Source: Solirubrobacterales bacterium (GTDB lineage Bacteria > Actinomycetota > Thermoleophilia > Solirubrobacterales > Solirubrobacteraceae). Taken from it: 55,301 bases of DNA. Both the position numbers and the translations under genes were made by a program. The notes under the pieces were generated by a model. The model searched no databases. It saw nothing but the letters and a program-made list of their open reading frames with translations, and was not told where the DNA came from. Positions 1-7,876 of the stretch are shown here, piece by piece. The stretch is from NCBI GenBank assembly GCA_019240655.1, contig JAFAXX010000137.1, positions 1-55,301 on the forward strand, read 5' to 3'. Every line of letters starts with the position of its first letter. The stretch's first letter is position 1.

Positions 1-815
1 GGCAGCGACGTCGTCGGCGCCGCCACGATCGCTCCGGTCGGCTCGTGCGTGAGCGCCTTCAGCACCATGCCCGACTGCCGCGCCCCTGGTTCGTCGCGCG
101 TGCCCAGCCTGAGCTGCGCGACCCAGTCCCGCCACCAGCGCACGGTCTGTTCGAGCGCGCGGTCGAGCGACTCGGCGTCCGGCTCCGCCGGCGGGCCGGC
201 GTCGACCAGCTCCGGCGGGCAATAGGTGAGGGCCAGCCGCACGCGCTCACCGGCTCGCACCGCGAACGTGGCCACGAGCTCATGCGCCGGGTCCTCGTGA
301 AGCTCCTCCTCGCACCACACGAGCAGCGCGTCGTCCCCGCCGAGCGCGCTGTGCAGGCGGTGCCCGTGGCGCCGGATCCACGGTCGCACCTGGCCGTAGT
401 CGAAGCGCGGGGCCACCTTGAGCTCGAGCTCGACCGCGCCGCGGTTGCCTTCGAGCACCCGCAGGACCTGGCGGGCCGGCGTGCCGCGCGCCTCCTCGCG
501 GATCGTGAGGCAGTCGAGCACCCGCAGCTCGCCCCCGGTGCCCTGGATCGTCGTCTCGAGCACGAGCGAGTCCGCCACGTAGTGCCGCGTGAAGCTCCAT
601 TCGCCGTCCTGGAGCGGGGTGATGGAGCAGTGGCCGCCGCGCTCGCGGTCGAGGACCCGGGCGAACGTGCTCCCGGCGTCGAACCGCGGCAGGCAGCACC
701 ACTCGATCGAGCCCCGCAGCGAGATCAGCGCCGCGCTGTGGCAGTCGCCGATCAGGGCGTAGTCGCTGATCGGTGGGTAGGTATCGGCTCTCGGCACGGG
801 TCGTCGGTCACCCAC
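1..815 (-). CDS. GH15 trehalase/glucoamylase-like hydrolase, N-terminal part (runs off left edge)
   Basis: Minus-strand frame open from a GTG at 815 to the window edge, about 271 residues visible. It carries hallmarks of the bacterial GH15 family used for trehalose or alpha-glucan hydrolysis: ISDYALIGDCHSAALI at the N-terminus, then GSIEWCCLPRFDAGSTFA, and near the edge KALTHEPTGAIVAAPTTSLP. The family is usually about 600 residues, so the (alpha/alpha)6 barrel with the catalytic acids lies outside the window and activity cannot be judged. The GTG start is chosen because the family motif begins about 16 residues later and no in-frame ATG is near. It diverges from the small membrane protein at 854, leaving only 38 bases between the starts. 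Family call is firm; substrate is inferred. Confidence 0.85.
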   Translation of the reverse strand, partial: MGDRRPVPRADTYPPISDYALIGDCHSAALISLRGSIEWCCLPRFDAGSTFARVLDRERGGHCSITPLQDGEWSFTRHYVADSLVLETTIQGTGGELRVLDCLTIREEARGTPARQVLRVLEGNRGAVELELKVAPRFDYGQVRPWIRRHGHRLHSALGGDDALLVWCEEELHEDPAHELVATFAVRAGERVRLALTYCPPELVDAGPPAEPDAESLDRALEQTVRWWRDWVAQLRLGTRDEPGARQSGMVLKALTHEPTGAIVAAPTTSL

Positions 816-818
816 GGC

Positions 819-844
819 GTTACGGGACCTGCCCCCATGGGTAG
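819..844 (+). promoter_or_regulatory. Candidate SigB/SigF-type promoter before small membrane protein
   Basis: GTTACG at 819-824 and GGGTAG at 839-844 are separated by 14 bases, resembling the GTTT / GGGTAT promoter pair used by SigB/SigF sigma factors. The -10 ends only 9 bases before the ATG at 854, so transcription would be nearly leaderless. The GGTAGG may equally serve as a weak ribosome binding site. Confidence 0.3.
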
Positions 845-853
845 GAACAGCCT

Positions 854-1135
854 ATGTGGTTGTACATCGTCGGCGTACTGCTGGTCATGTTCGGCATCGT
901 CGGCCTGTTCGCGGGCGGGATCTACGGCATCGTGCTGATTCCCCTCGGGCTGATCGCGCTCGCCGCGGCGGTCATGTCCGGACTGTGGGCCCGGAGGGCT
1001 CAAGGCGCGGCCGGCGCCAGGACCGAGGCGCATCCGACGACCAACCGGCCGCTGCCTCACCACGAGCACGGCGACCCCGGGCACGTGCCGACCTCGCCCG
1101 AGGCGCTGGCCGACGCCCGCCGGATGCAGCAGTAA
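854..1135 (+). CDS. Small membrane protein (hypothetical)
   Basis: A 93-residue protein with two adjacent hydrophobic segments (about residues 2-20 and 25-45) rich in Gly, Ile and Leu, followed by a hydrophilic His/Pro-rich tail of about 45 residues. It resembles the small two-helix membrane proteins common in actinobacteria (DUF6131-like), but I cannot assign a function. ATG start; AGGA lies about 8 bases upstream. The stop region is part of a degenerate 24-base tandem repeat at 1116-1187. A SigB-type promoter candidate just upstream suggests a stress role, which is inference. Confidence 0.7.
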   Translation: MWLYIVGVLLVMFGIVGLFAGGIYGIVLIPLGLIALAAAVMSGLWARRAQGAAGARTEAHPTTNRPLPHHEHGDPGHVPTSPEALADARRMQQ

Positions 1136-1187
1136 CCAGCCCGCCGGATGCAGCTGTAACCGGCCTGCCGAATACGGCGGTGACTCG
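1116..1187. repeat. Degenerate 24-base tandem repeat around a stop codon
   Basis: Two near-identical 24-base units (1116-1139 and 1140-1163, differing at a few bases) and a third more diverged unit (1164-1187). The first unit contains the last codons and TAA stop of the small membrane protein gene. No known function; it looks like a local slippage duplication. Confidence 0.6.
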
Positions 1188-1294
1188 GCGGTCGGGCGCG
1201 CCAAGGCCGCCGGCATGTCGGTTTGCGGACACTCGCGTGCGTCCTCGTGCGCTCGGTCGGGTAGCGCCCGGTCCGAACCCCAAAGGAGAGCGCA

Positions 1295-2302
1295 ATGGCC
1301 AATGGACGTGAGATCGTTGTCATCACCGGAGCTTCCGGCGGCGTCGGGCGCGCGACCGCGCGCCGCTTCGCCGCGGACGGCGCGCGCATCGGGCTGATCG
1401 CGCGCGGGCGCCACGGCCTCGAGGCTGCCGCCCGCGAGGTCGAGGAAGCCGGGGGCGAGGCCCTGGTGCTGCCGCTGGACGTGGCCGACCACGATGCCGT
1501 CGAGTCGGCCGCGGCGTCGGTCGAGGACGCGTTCGGGCCGATCGATGTGTGGGTGAACGACGCGATGGTCACCGTCTACGCGGAGTTCCTCGACATCGAG
1601 CCCGAGGAGTACCGCCGCGCCACCGAGGTGAGCTATCTGGGCATGGTGTGGGGCACGCGGGCGGCGCTCAAGCGGATGGTCCCGCGCGACCGCGGCTCGG
1701 TGGTGCAGGTCTGCTCGGCCATGTCGTACCGGGGCATTCCGCTCCAGGCGCCCTACTGCGGGGCTAAGGCGGCGTGCAAGGGCTTCACCGAGAGCGTCCT
1801 CACCGAACTGATCCACCACAAGTCAAAGGTTCGGGTGTCGATGATCCAGCTGCCCGGCCTGAATACTCCGCAGTTCACCTGGGGCCGCACGAAGCTGCCC
1901 AAGCAGACCATGCCGGTGCCGCCGATCTACCAGCCGGAGATCGCCGCCGACGCGGTTCATCACGCCGCGCACCACAAGCGCCGGCAGATCTACGTCGGCT
2001 ACCCGACGGTGATGAACATCCTCGGTGAACGGATCGCGCCGTGGATCCTCGATCGCTACTTGGCCAAGACGGGCTTCAAGAGCCAGATGACCGAGCATCC
2101 GCTCGATCCCCGCGGACACGACAACCTGTTCGAGCCGGTCGAGGAGGACCGCGGGGCGCACGGCCCGTTCGACGACCAGGCCAAGGGCTTCAGCCTCCAG
2201 TACGAGCTGGCCAAGCGACGGGGGCTCGTGCTGGCCGGTGTCGGCGCGAGCGCCGCTGCGGCCGGCGTCGCGGCCGCAGCGGCGTTGCGAAACGGGCGTT
2301 AA
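1295..2302 (+). CDS. Short-chain dehydrogenase/reductase with C-terminal membrane anchor
   Basis: 335 residues. Classical SDR Rossmann fold: TGASGGVG cofactor motif near residue 13, catalytic Ser in CSAMSY, and YCGAK (Tyr-x3-Lys) near residue 155. The usual NNAG motif is replaced by NDAM. After the roughly 250-residue catalytic domain comes a tail ending in a short hydrophobic Ala/Gly/Val segment (LAGVGASAAAAGVAAAAAL), which could anchor the protein in the membrane. This architecture occurs in uncharacterised actinobacterial SDRs; the substrate is unknown. Strong ribosome binding site (AAAGGAGAG) about 6 bases before the ATG. Monocistronic on context. Confidence 0.9.
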   Translation: MANGREIVVITGASGGVGRATARRFAADGARIGLIARGRHGLEAAAREVEEAGGEALVLPLDVADHDAVESAAASVEDAFGPIDVWVNDAMVTVYAEFLDIEPEEYRRATEVSYLGMVWGTRAALKRMVPRDRGSVVQVCSAMSYRGIPLQAPYCGAKAACKGFTESVLTELIHHKSKVRVSMIQLPGLNTPQFTWGRTKLPKQTMPVPPIYQPEIAADAVHHAAHHKRRQIYVGYPTVMNILGERIAPWILDRYLAKTGFKSQMTEHPLDPRGHDNLFEPVEEDRGAHGPFDDQAKGFSLQYELAKRRGLVLAGVGASAAAAGVAAAAALRNGR

Positions 2303-2315
2303 GCGTCCGCCGCGA

Positions 2316-2936
2316 TCAGCCGGCCCCGTTCTCCTTGCGCTCAGCCTTGGCCCGGGCGGCGGCGTCGGCCAGGCGCTGGGCCTCGCTGCGCTCGGTCAGC
2401 GCCTCCTCGCGCTCGCGCTCGGCCTCGGCCCGCTGCTCGAGGGCGGCGAGGCGCTCCTGCGGAGCCCGCTCGTCGATCCGCTCCTCGACGCGCCCCTCGG
2501 CCTGGCGGCTGGCCCCCGTGCGCCGCCGCGCGGTCTCGGCCGCGCGACGGGTGCGCTCCTGCTTCTCTTGCGCCGCCGACTCGCGCCGCGCCCGGGCGCG
2601 GGTGTCGGCCTGAGTCCGCCGCCGCTGCGACTGCTCGAGGCGCTCCTGCACCTCGGCGTCGGCCCGCTCGCTCCGGCGCTCGGCCTCGCCGCGCAGCCGC
2701 TGCGCGCGTTGACGCTCGTCCGCGGCCACCCGCCGGCGCCGGGCGTCCTCGCGCAGGTCGGCGTCGCCGAGCATCGCAGCGGCGACCGCGCGGACGCCCG
2801 CGTCCAAGCGGTCGAGCGTGAGCTTCGCGCCGGCCGCCGGACCGTCGTCGCCGCCCGGCAGCATGTCGACGGCGGCGTCCAGCGGCAGGCGAAGCAGCCG
2901 CAGGTAGTTGTTCAGTGCACTTCCGGCAATGGTCAT
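2316..2936 (-). CDS. Coiled-coil protein, translationally coupled to CsbD-like gene
   Basis: 206 residues. A short hydrophobic N-terminus (ALNNYLRLLRLPLDAAVDML) is followed by a head domain (residues 30-65) and a long highly charged Arg/Glu/Ala/Gln-rich region that should form a continuous alpha-helical coiled coil. No catalytic motif is visible. Its ATG overlaps the stop of the upstream CsbD-like gene by four bases (ATGA), so the two are almost certainly co-translated. The low-complexity composition means homology cannot be judged by eye. A role in envelope or cytoplasmic stress protection is inference from its partner. Confidence 0.75.
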   Translation of the reverse strand: MTIAGSALNNYLRLLRLPLDAAVDMLPGGDDGPAAGAKLTLDRLDAGVRAVAAAMLGDADLREDARRRRVAADERQRAQRLRGEAERRSERADAEVQERLEQSQRRRTQADTRARARRESAAQEKQERTRRAAETARRRTGASRQAEGRVEERIDERAPQERLAALEQRAEAEREREEALTERSEAQRLADAAARAKAERKENGAG

Positions 2937-3439
2937 CGGGCCTCCTGGGGGTCGATCCGGTCGGCGCGCTCCTCCGCCTCGCGGGCCTGGCGCTCCAGGC
3001 GGATGGCGTCCTGCTCGGCGGCGAGACGGTCTTGCTCGGCCCGACGCTCGGACGCCTCGGCGGCGGCCCGCTCGGCCCGGCGGCCCTGCTCAGCGGCCGC
3101 CTGCTGCTGCTGCGCGCCGGACTCGGCCGCGCGCTCGGCCTCGCGGCGCTCCCGCTCGATCGCCTGCTCACGCTGCTGGGCGGCCACCTCGTTCTCCAGC
3201 CGCTGACGCTCGAGCTCGGTCTCCGTGCGCTGCGCGCGCAGCTCGGCCTCCTGCTCGCGCTGGCTGGCCTTGGCCGCGCTCTCGCGGGCCTGCTGCCCGG
3301 CTTCCGCCTGGGCCTCCTGCAGACGCCCCTCGCGGGCGAGCTCGTCGTTGTCGGTGGCGCTGCCGACCGCGGCTTTCGCCTTGCCGACCACCTTTCCGAC
3401 GAGCCCACCGGAGGTGCGTTCCGTGTCTGGATCAGACAT
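2933..3439 (-). CDS. CsbD-like N-terminus with long coiled-coil tail
   Basis: 168 residues. The N-terminus (GGLVGKVVGKAKAAVGSA, then NDELAREGRLQEAQAEA) matches the CsbD general-stress family, whose members are normally about 60-70 residues. Here it continues into about 110 residues of charged, Glu/Arg/Gln/Ala-rich coiled coil. Start ATG at 3439 is chosen because GGAGAA lies 8 bases upstream and because the CsbD motif follows at once. A SigB/SigF-like promoter (3474-3497) stands upstream; csbD is a SigB-dependent gene in Bacillus, so the pairing is consistent. Coupled by ATGA overlap to a second coiled-coil gene downstream. Confidence 0.8.
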   Translation of the reverse strand: MSDPDTERTSGGLVGKVVGKAKAAVGSATDNDELAREGRLQEAQAEAGQQARESAAKASQREQEAELRAQRTETELERQRLENEVAAQQREQAIERERREAERAAESGAQQQQAAAEQGRRAERAAAEASERRAEQDRLAAEQDAIRLERQAREAEERADRIDPQEAR

Positions 3440-3473
3440 GTTGGTTCTCCTTCGGGATCGGGAAGCTCTGCTC

Positions 3474-3497
3474 ATACCCACCTTACCGGGTGAGAAC
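3474..3497 (-). promoter_or_regulatory. SigB/SigF-type promoter for the CsbD-like operon
   Basis: On the minus strand GTTCTC is followed after 12 bases by GGGTAT, an exact match to the SigB/SigF -10 consensus, 34 bases before the CsbD-like ATG. A SigB/SigF-family sigma gene is present in the same window at 22763-23539. Confidence 0.55.
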
Positions 3498-3589
3498 ACC
3501 CGTTCGATCGGCGCCCCCGTCGGCGTGCCGAAACGCCGGCAACCTCCTGGCGCGAGATCGTGGGTGTCGTCGATCCGTAGGCTGAGCGG

Positions 3590-3943
3590 ATGCCTCGTAC
3601 CCGCGCGGTGAGCGAGTTTGTGCTCCGTGGCGCGATCGTCGCCTGCGGGAGCGGCGCGATCGCCGCCGGCGCCGGGGGCGCGATCGCCGCCTGCGGCAGC
3701 GGCGCGCCCGCCCGGCCGGTCAGCGGCGCCGAGGTGTTCGCCCAGCAGTGCAGTGCCTGTCACTCGCTGATCGGCAACGAGTCGCTGCACCGGCCGGGCG
3801 GCGATCTCGTCGGCTACCGCATGACCCGCACGGAGCTGATCGAGTTCACCCGCGAGATGCCGGTCAAGCGCTCCCTGTCCCGCGCGGAGCTGGCGGCCGT
3901 GGTCGCCTACGTGCAAGCGGCGCAGCGGAGCGCCGGTCGCTGA
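3590..3943 (+). CDS. Small c-type cytochrome, exported
   Basis: 117 residues with a single haem-binding motif CSACH near residue 53 and a plausible axial Met in REMPVKRSLS near residue 90, typical of small class I cytochromes c. The N-terminus is a Gly/Ala/Ile-rich export segment containing two near copies of a GAI(V/A)ACGSG unit; the Cys residues in it could act as a lipobox, which would make this a lipoprotein. Convergent with the Kelch gene, whose stop lies 2 bases beyond. It probably acts as an extracytoplasmic electron carrier, but the partner is not evident. Confidence 0.8.
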   Translation: MPRTRAVSEFVLRGAIVACGSGAIAAGAGGAIAACGSGAPARPVSGAEVFAQQCSACHSLIGNESLHRPGGDLVGYRMTRTELIEFTREMPVKRSLSRAELAAVVAYVQAAQRSAGR

Positions 3944-3944
3944 A

Positions 3945-4898
3945 TCAACCCACCGGGGTTAGCTCGCCCACGCCGGCGACGGTCGCCGCGGGCGAATGCC
4001 CGCCGGCGACGATGATCGCGCCCCGGAGCGAGACGACCGCGGCGTCCGAGAGCGGCTGGGGCAGGTGACCGGCCGGCGTCACCTTGCCGCTGGCTGGGTC
4101 GACCGCATAAACCGCGGCGGTGCGCGAGTCGGCGCTGTCGCCGCGGCCGCCGACCAGGTAGACGGTCGACCCGAGCACGGCGGCGCCCGCGTGGGTGGTG
4201 CCCTCCGGCAGCCGGCCGATCTGCCGCACCGTGCCCGTGCCGGGCGTGAAGCGATAGATCGCGCGGCTCGCGCCGGCCGGGGTCGAGCCGCCGAGGATCA
4301 GGATCGCCCCGTCGGCCGCGGCCACCGCGGCGTAGCGGAGCGCCACCGGCAGGCGCGCGGCCACCCGCGCGGGGCCGCCAGGTCGCCACGCCACGATCGT
4401 GTCGAGCGCGCTGCTGCCGTCGAACCCGCCGACCACGTAGGCGGTGCCGCCGAGCTCGGTGACCGCGACGTCGGACTCCGGGTTCGGCAGCGCGCCGACC
4501 GCCGTCGCCGGGCCCACCGGCGGTGCCCAGCGCAGGATGTGGTTGTACTGGCTGAGCTGGCCGCCCCCGAACACGTACACGGCGCCCGCGAGGCTCGCCG
4601 CTTGGGCATCGTGCTGGGCGCCCGGAAGGCTCCCGCCCGAGCGGGCACCGTGCTCGCCCGCCTCCGTCACCACGGCGGTCGAGGTGTCGGCGGCGTCGAG
4701 CCCGCCGAGCAGGACGAAGCGCCCGTCCGCCAGGGCTGCCGAGGCCGGGTCCTGGACCGCCGCCGACAGCGCGAACAGCGGCCGGTAGGCGAGGCGGACG
4801 GAGGCAGGCCCGGAGCGTCGGCGCGGCGCGTCCGGGCGGGCGGCACGGCTCGAGGACATGCCGGCGCTCGCGCCGCAGCCGGTGGCGCCGGCGGCCAC
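3945..4898 (-). CDS. Kelch-like beta-propeller lipoprotein
   Basis: At least 317 residues with about six Kelch-type blades, seen as repeated hydrophobic-GG signatures (FVLLGGLD, VYVFGGGQ, AYVVGGFDG, ILILGGST, VYLVGGRGD, IIVAGG). A lipoprotein signal peptide is encoded: the codons just upstream of the GTG at 4898 read on in frame as LVLAFLAVF, followed by the lipobox ATGC. No in-frame ATG/GTG/TTG lies between that hydrophobic stretch and the next upstream stop (near 5010), so translation must begin at a non-standard codon or at 4898 with a shortened signal. Function unknown; probably an extracytoplasmic binding or scaffold protein. Confidence 0.8.
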   Translation of the reverse strand: MAAGATGCGASAGMSSSRAARPDAPRRRSGPASVRLAYRPLFALSAAVQDPASAALADGRFVLLGGLDAADTSTAVVTEAGEHGARSGGSLPGAQHDAQAASLAGAVYVFGGGQLSQYNHILRWAPPVGPATAVGALPNPESDVAVTELGGTAYVVGGFDGSSALDTIVAWRPGGPARVAARLPVALRYAAVAAADGAILILGGSTPAGASRAIYRFTPGTGTVRQIGRLPEGTTHAGAAVLGSTVYLVGGRGDSADSRTAAVYAVDPASGKVTPAGHLPQPLSDAAVVSLRGAIIVAGGHSPAATVAGVGELTPVG

Positions 4899-5023
4899 GA
4901 AGACGGCCAGGAAGGCGAGGACGAGGCGGTGGATCTGCCGGAGCCTAGCCCACGGGGTGGTCGGCTCAGCGCCCGCGGCGGCCGGGCTCAGCGGATTCTC
5001 ATGGGTGCTTTAAGCTGGTTTGA

Positions 5024-6187
5024 GTGGCCCGGCGAAGCTTCTCCACCGTGCGCAGCTTCACGCTGGCGGTGATCCTCCTCACGCTGCTGCTCGCGGCGTG
5101 CGGGTCCTCGCACCCGCCCGCGGCGAGCAGCGCGAGCACCTCGTCGGGCGACCCCGGCCGCCTGGTCGCACCGGGTCCGAGCCGGTCTCTCAACGTCTAC
5201 GCCGCCGACGGCCCGAACGACTTCGCCCCGGCCGTCCGCCGCGATCCCGCCGTGGTCTACGTCCCGAACACGCTCAGCAACACGGTGACCCTGATCAGCC
5301 AGCGGACGTTCAAGATCGTCGGCACGATGCAGGTCGGCGCGCTGCCCCAGCACGTGACCCCGTCGTGGGACCTGAAGACGCTCTACGTCGACAACGACGA
5401 CGGCAACAGCCTGACGCCGATCAATCCGCGCACCGGCGCGGCGGGGACGCCGATCGCGGTGGACGACCCCTACAACCTGTACTTCACCCCGGACGGGCGC
5501 TACGCGATCGTCGTCGCCGAGCGCCTGCTCCGGCTCGACTTCCGCAACCCCCACACGATGGCGCTGGAGCACTCGCTGCCGGTGCCGACCTGCGCCGGAG
5601 TCGACCATGCCGACTTCTCGGTCGACGGCCGCTACATGTACGCGAGCTGCGAGTTCGGCGGGCGGATGATCGAGATCGACCTGCGCACGCAGCGGGTGAT
5701 CGGCACGCTGCTGATCGCCGGCGGTCACAGCTCACCGCAGGACGTGAAGCTCTCGCCGGACGGGCGCACGCTGTACACCGCCGACCAGGCGGCCGGCGGC
5801 ATCTGGGAGATCGATCCGGCGCGGTTCACCGTCACCGGCTTTGTCCGCACCGGCGCCGGGGCCCACGGCCTCTACCCGAGCCGTGACGCCAGCTTCCTCT
5901 ACGTCTCCAATCGCGCCGCCGGGAGCATCTCGGTGGTCAGCTTCAAGTCACGCCGGGTCGTCGCGGTCTGGCAGCTGCCGACGCCGGCCAGCCCGGACAT
6001 GGGCGGCGTGTCGGCCGACGGCTCGGTCCTGTGGCTGAGCGGCCGCTACAACGCTGAGGTGTACGCGATCGATACCCGCACCGGGCGGCTGCTCGCGCGG
6101 ATCCCGGTTGGCGACGGTCCCCACGGACTGTGCGTGTGGCCGCAGCCGGGCCGCTACTCGCTCGGCCACACCGGGATCATGCGCTGA
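5024..6187 (+). CDS. YncE-like beta-propeller lipoprotein
   Basis: 387 residues. Lipoprotein signal peptide with lipobox LAAC at about residues 23-26, followed by a Ser/Pro-rich linker. The remainder is a seven-bladed propeller of the YncE/40-residue repeat type: repeated VVYVPNTLSNTVTLI, LYVDNDDGNSLTPI, LYTADQAAGGIWEID and FLYVSNRAAGSISVV patterns. GTG start at 5024. Divergent from the Kelch lipoprotein, so the two propellers may share a control region at about 4950-5023. Such proteins are extracytoplasmic and of unknown ligand. Confidence 0.85.
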   Translation: MARRSFSTVRSFTLAVILLTLLLAACGSSHPPAASSASTSSGDPGRLVAPGPSRSLNVYAADGPNDFAPAVRRDPAVVYVPNTLSNTVTLISQRTFKIVGTMQVGALPQHVTPSWDLKTLYVDNDDGNSLTPINPRTGAAGTPIAVDDPYNLYFTPDGRYAIVVAERLLRLDFRNPHTMALEHSLPVPTCAGVDHADFSVDGRYMYASCEFGGRMIEIDLRTQRVIGTLLIAGGHSSPQDVKLSPDGRTLYTADQAAGGIWEIDPARFTVTGFVRTGAGAHGLYPSRDASFLYVSNRAAGSISVVSFKSRRVVAVWQLPTPASPDMGGVSADGSVLWLSGRYNAEVYAIDTRTGRLLARIPVGDGPHGLCVWPQPGRYSLGHTGIMR

Positions 6188-6403
6188 GTTACGGGCCTCG
6201 CTTCGCTCGGCATCCGTGGGGCCAAGAGTCCGGGCTGCGATCGGCGGGCGGCGTTGCCGGCGCGCCCGCGGGTCCACGCTTCACCGCCGGGTGCGAGCCG
6301 ACCCCACCATCCGGCTCGGCCGAAGGCCGCGGGTAAGGCGCGGCCAAGAGCCCCGCCAGCCGAAGAGCCCCCGGCAGGCCGACCGCCCGGCGAGGACCCG
6401 CGG
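6188..6403. other. Intergenic, no gene seen
   Basis: 216 bases of GC-rich sequence between the YncE-like gene and the end of qcrB (convergent). I see only weak imperfect dyads and no convincing gene. Confidence 0.5.
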
Positions 6404-7876
6404 CTAGCGCTCCGACTCCGCGGGCACCGTCCCCACTGGCTCCTCCGAGGGCCGGGACTGCGTCCGGTCCGCGCTGTCACCGAGCCGGGTGATGCTGCCG
6501 TCGGGCCCGCGGCGGACCACCGTGCCCTGCCAGGCCCGCATCGGGTGGGTGTCGGTGCGCCGGAGCGAGCGGCAGGCGCTGCGGGTAATGAAGAAGATCA
6601 GGATCGGAAGCACCCAGACGCCGGCGCGCCAGAAGTGGATCTGCGCCGTGTAGGAGATGTGCAGGCGGAAGAACAGCCGATCGGTCGAGCCGACCGCGAA
6701 GATGATCATCACCCAGCTGAGAAACGCGGCGCCGATCGCGGTCCGGGTGGGGCGGTCGCGGGGGCGGTCGAGGAGATCGTGGCGGAGGTGGTCGCGGGTG
6801 AAGCGCCGTTCGATCGCCGGCCAGGCGAACATGACGATGAACACGAACAGCGGGAAGGCGGCGCCGCCCCAGAACGGGTTCGGGATCAGGGTGTAGTTGC
6901 CGATCGCGGGCTCCCAGTTGGGCATCAGGCGCAGCGCGCCGATCAGCCAGCCGATGTACCAGTCAGGCTGGGCGCCGTTCTCGGACAGGTACGGATGGAA
7001 GGGACCCCACTGCCAGATCGGGTTGATCTGGACCAGGCCGCCGAGCAGGAACAGCACGCCGGCGACGGCCAGCAACAGCCCGATCGAGCGCAGCGCGTAC
7101 GCCGGCCACAGCGGCGTGCCGACCACGTTTCGCTCCCGCCGGCCCGGCCCCGGGAACTGGGAGTGGTGCTGGCGCATGATCATCACCAGGTGCAGCGTGA
7201 TCAGCACCGCGAGGGTGCCGGGGATGAGGAACACGTGGACGATCTCGAGGCGCGGCAGGAACGAGCTCGAGCCGGGAAACGGGCCGCCCCACACCAGATA
7301 GCCGAGCTGCGCGCCGATGCCCGGCAGCGACAGCGCCACCCCGTAGGCGATCGCCAGCCCCATCCCGGAGAGCAGGTCGTCGATCAGCGAGTAGCCGGCG
7401 AACCCCTCGAGGATCGCCAGCATCAGCATGGTCAGGCCGATGAAGTAGTTGACATCCCGCGGCTTGCGGTAGGCGCCGGTGAAGAAGATTCGGCACAGAT
7501 GAAGCACGATCGCCGCGACGAACACGTCGGCCGCCCAGTGGTGGGCCTGGCGGAACAGCAGCCCGGCGGGGACGCTGAACGACAGGTCGACGACCGAACG
7601 GTAGGCCTCGGACATCTGCTCGCCCTGCAGCAGCGCGTACGGGCCGTGGTAGATGACCTGCGAGTCGCCGGGGATGTAGTAGAGCGCCAGGAACGTCCCC
7701 GTCCCCACCAGCACGATGAACGCGTAGAGCGCGATCTCGCCGAGCAGGAACGACCAGTGGTCGGGGAACACGTAGCTGAGCAGCCACTTGATTCCCTTGG
7801 CCGCGCCGAGCCGCTGCTCGAGCCAGCGGGTGCCGCGCAGGAAGCGGCGCTCGAGCGTGCGCTGCAGCACGTTCAC
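6404..7876 (-). CDS. qcrB: Cytochrome bcc complex, cytochrome b subunit
   Basis: 490 residues, about eight transmembrane helices. Actinobacterial QcrB type: haem b ligands lie in RQAHHWAADVF / IVLHLCRIF and in IVHVFLIPG / ITLHLVMIMRQHH. The quinol-site region and a C-terminal cytoplasmic extension after the helical core are present. GTG at 7876 is chosen because it overlaps the qcrA stop by four bases (GTGA) and gives the expected N-terminus NVLQRTLERRFL. Last gene of the oxidase-bcc operon. It oxidises menaquinol and passes electrons to QcrA and QcrC. Confidence 0.93.
   Translation of the reverse strand: MNVLQRTLERRFLRGTRWLEQRLGAAKGIKWLLSYVFPDHWSFLLGEIALYAFIVLVGTGTFLALYYIPGDSQVIYHGPYALLQGEQMSEAYRSVVDLSFSVPAGLLFRQAHHWAADVFVAAIVLHLCRIFFTGAYRKPRDVNYFIGLTMLMLAILEGFAGYSLIDDLLSGMGLAIAYGVALSLPGIGAQLGYLVWGGPFPGSSSFLPRLEIVHVFLIPGTLAVLITLHLVMIMRQHHSQFPGPGRRERNVVGTPLWPAYALRSIGLLLAVAGVLFLLGGLVQINPIWQWGPFHPYLSENGAQPDWYIGWLIGALRLMPNWEPAIGNYTLIPNPFWGGAAFPLFVFIVMFAWPAIERRFTRDHLRHDLLDRPRDRPTRTAIGAAFLSWVMIIFAVGSTDRLFFRLHISYTAQIHFWRAGVWVLPILIFFITRSACRSLRRTDTHPMRAWQGTVVRRGPDGSITRLGDSADRTQSRPSEEPVGTVPAESER

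Noticed and set aside
45..938. Long plus-strand open frame opposite the GH15 gene
   Set aside because: Arg/Ala/Pro-rich translation with no motif; the minus strand reads a clear GH15 domain through the same bases.
752..1819. Minus-strand 355-codon frame across the small membrane protein and the SDR
   Set aside because: It is the antisense shadow of two well supported plus-strand genes and shows His/Arg-rich low-complexity sequence.
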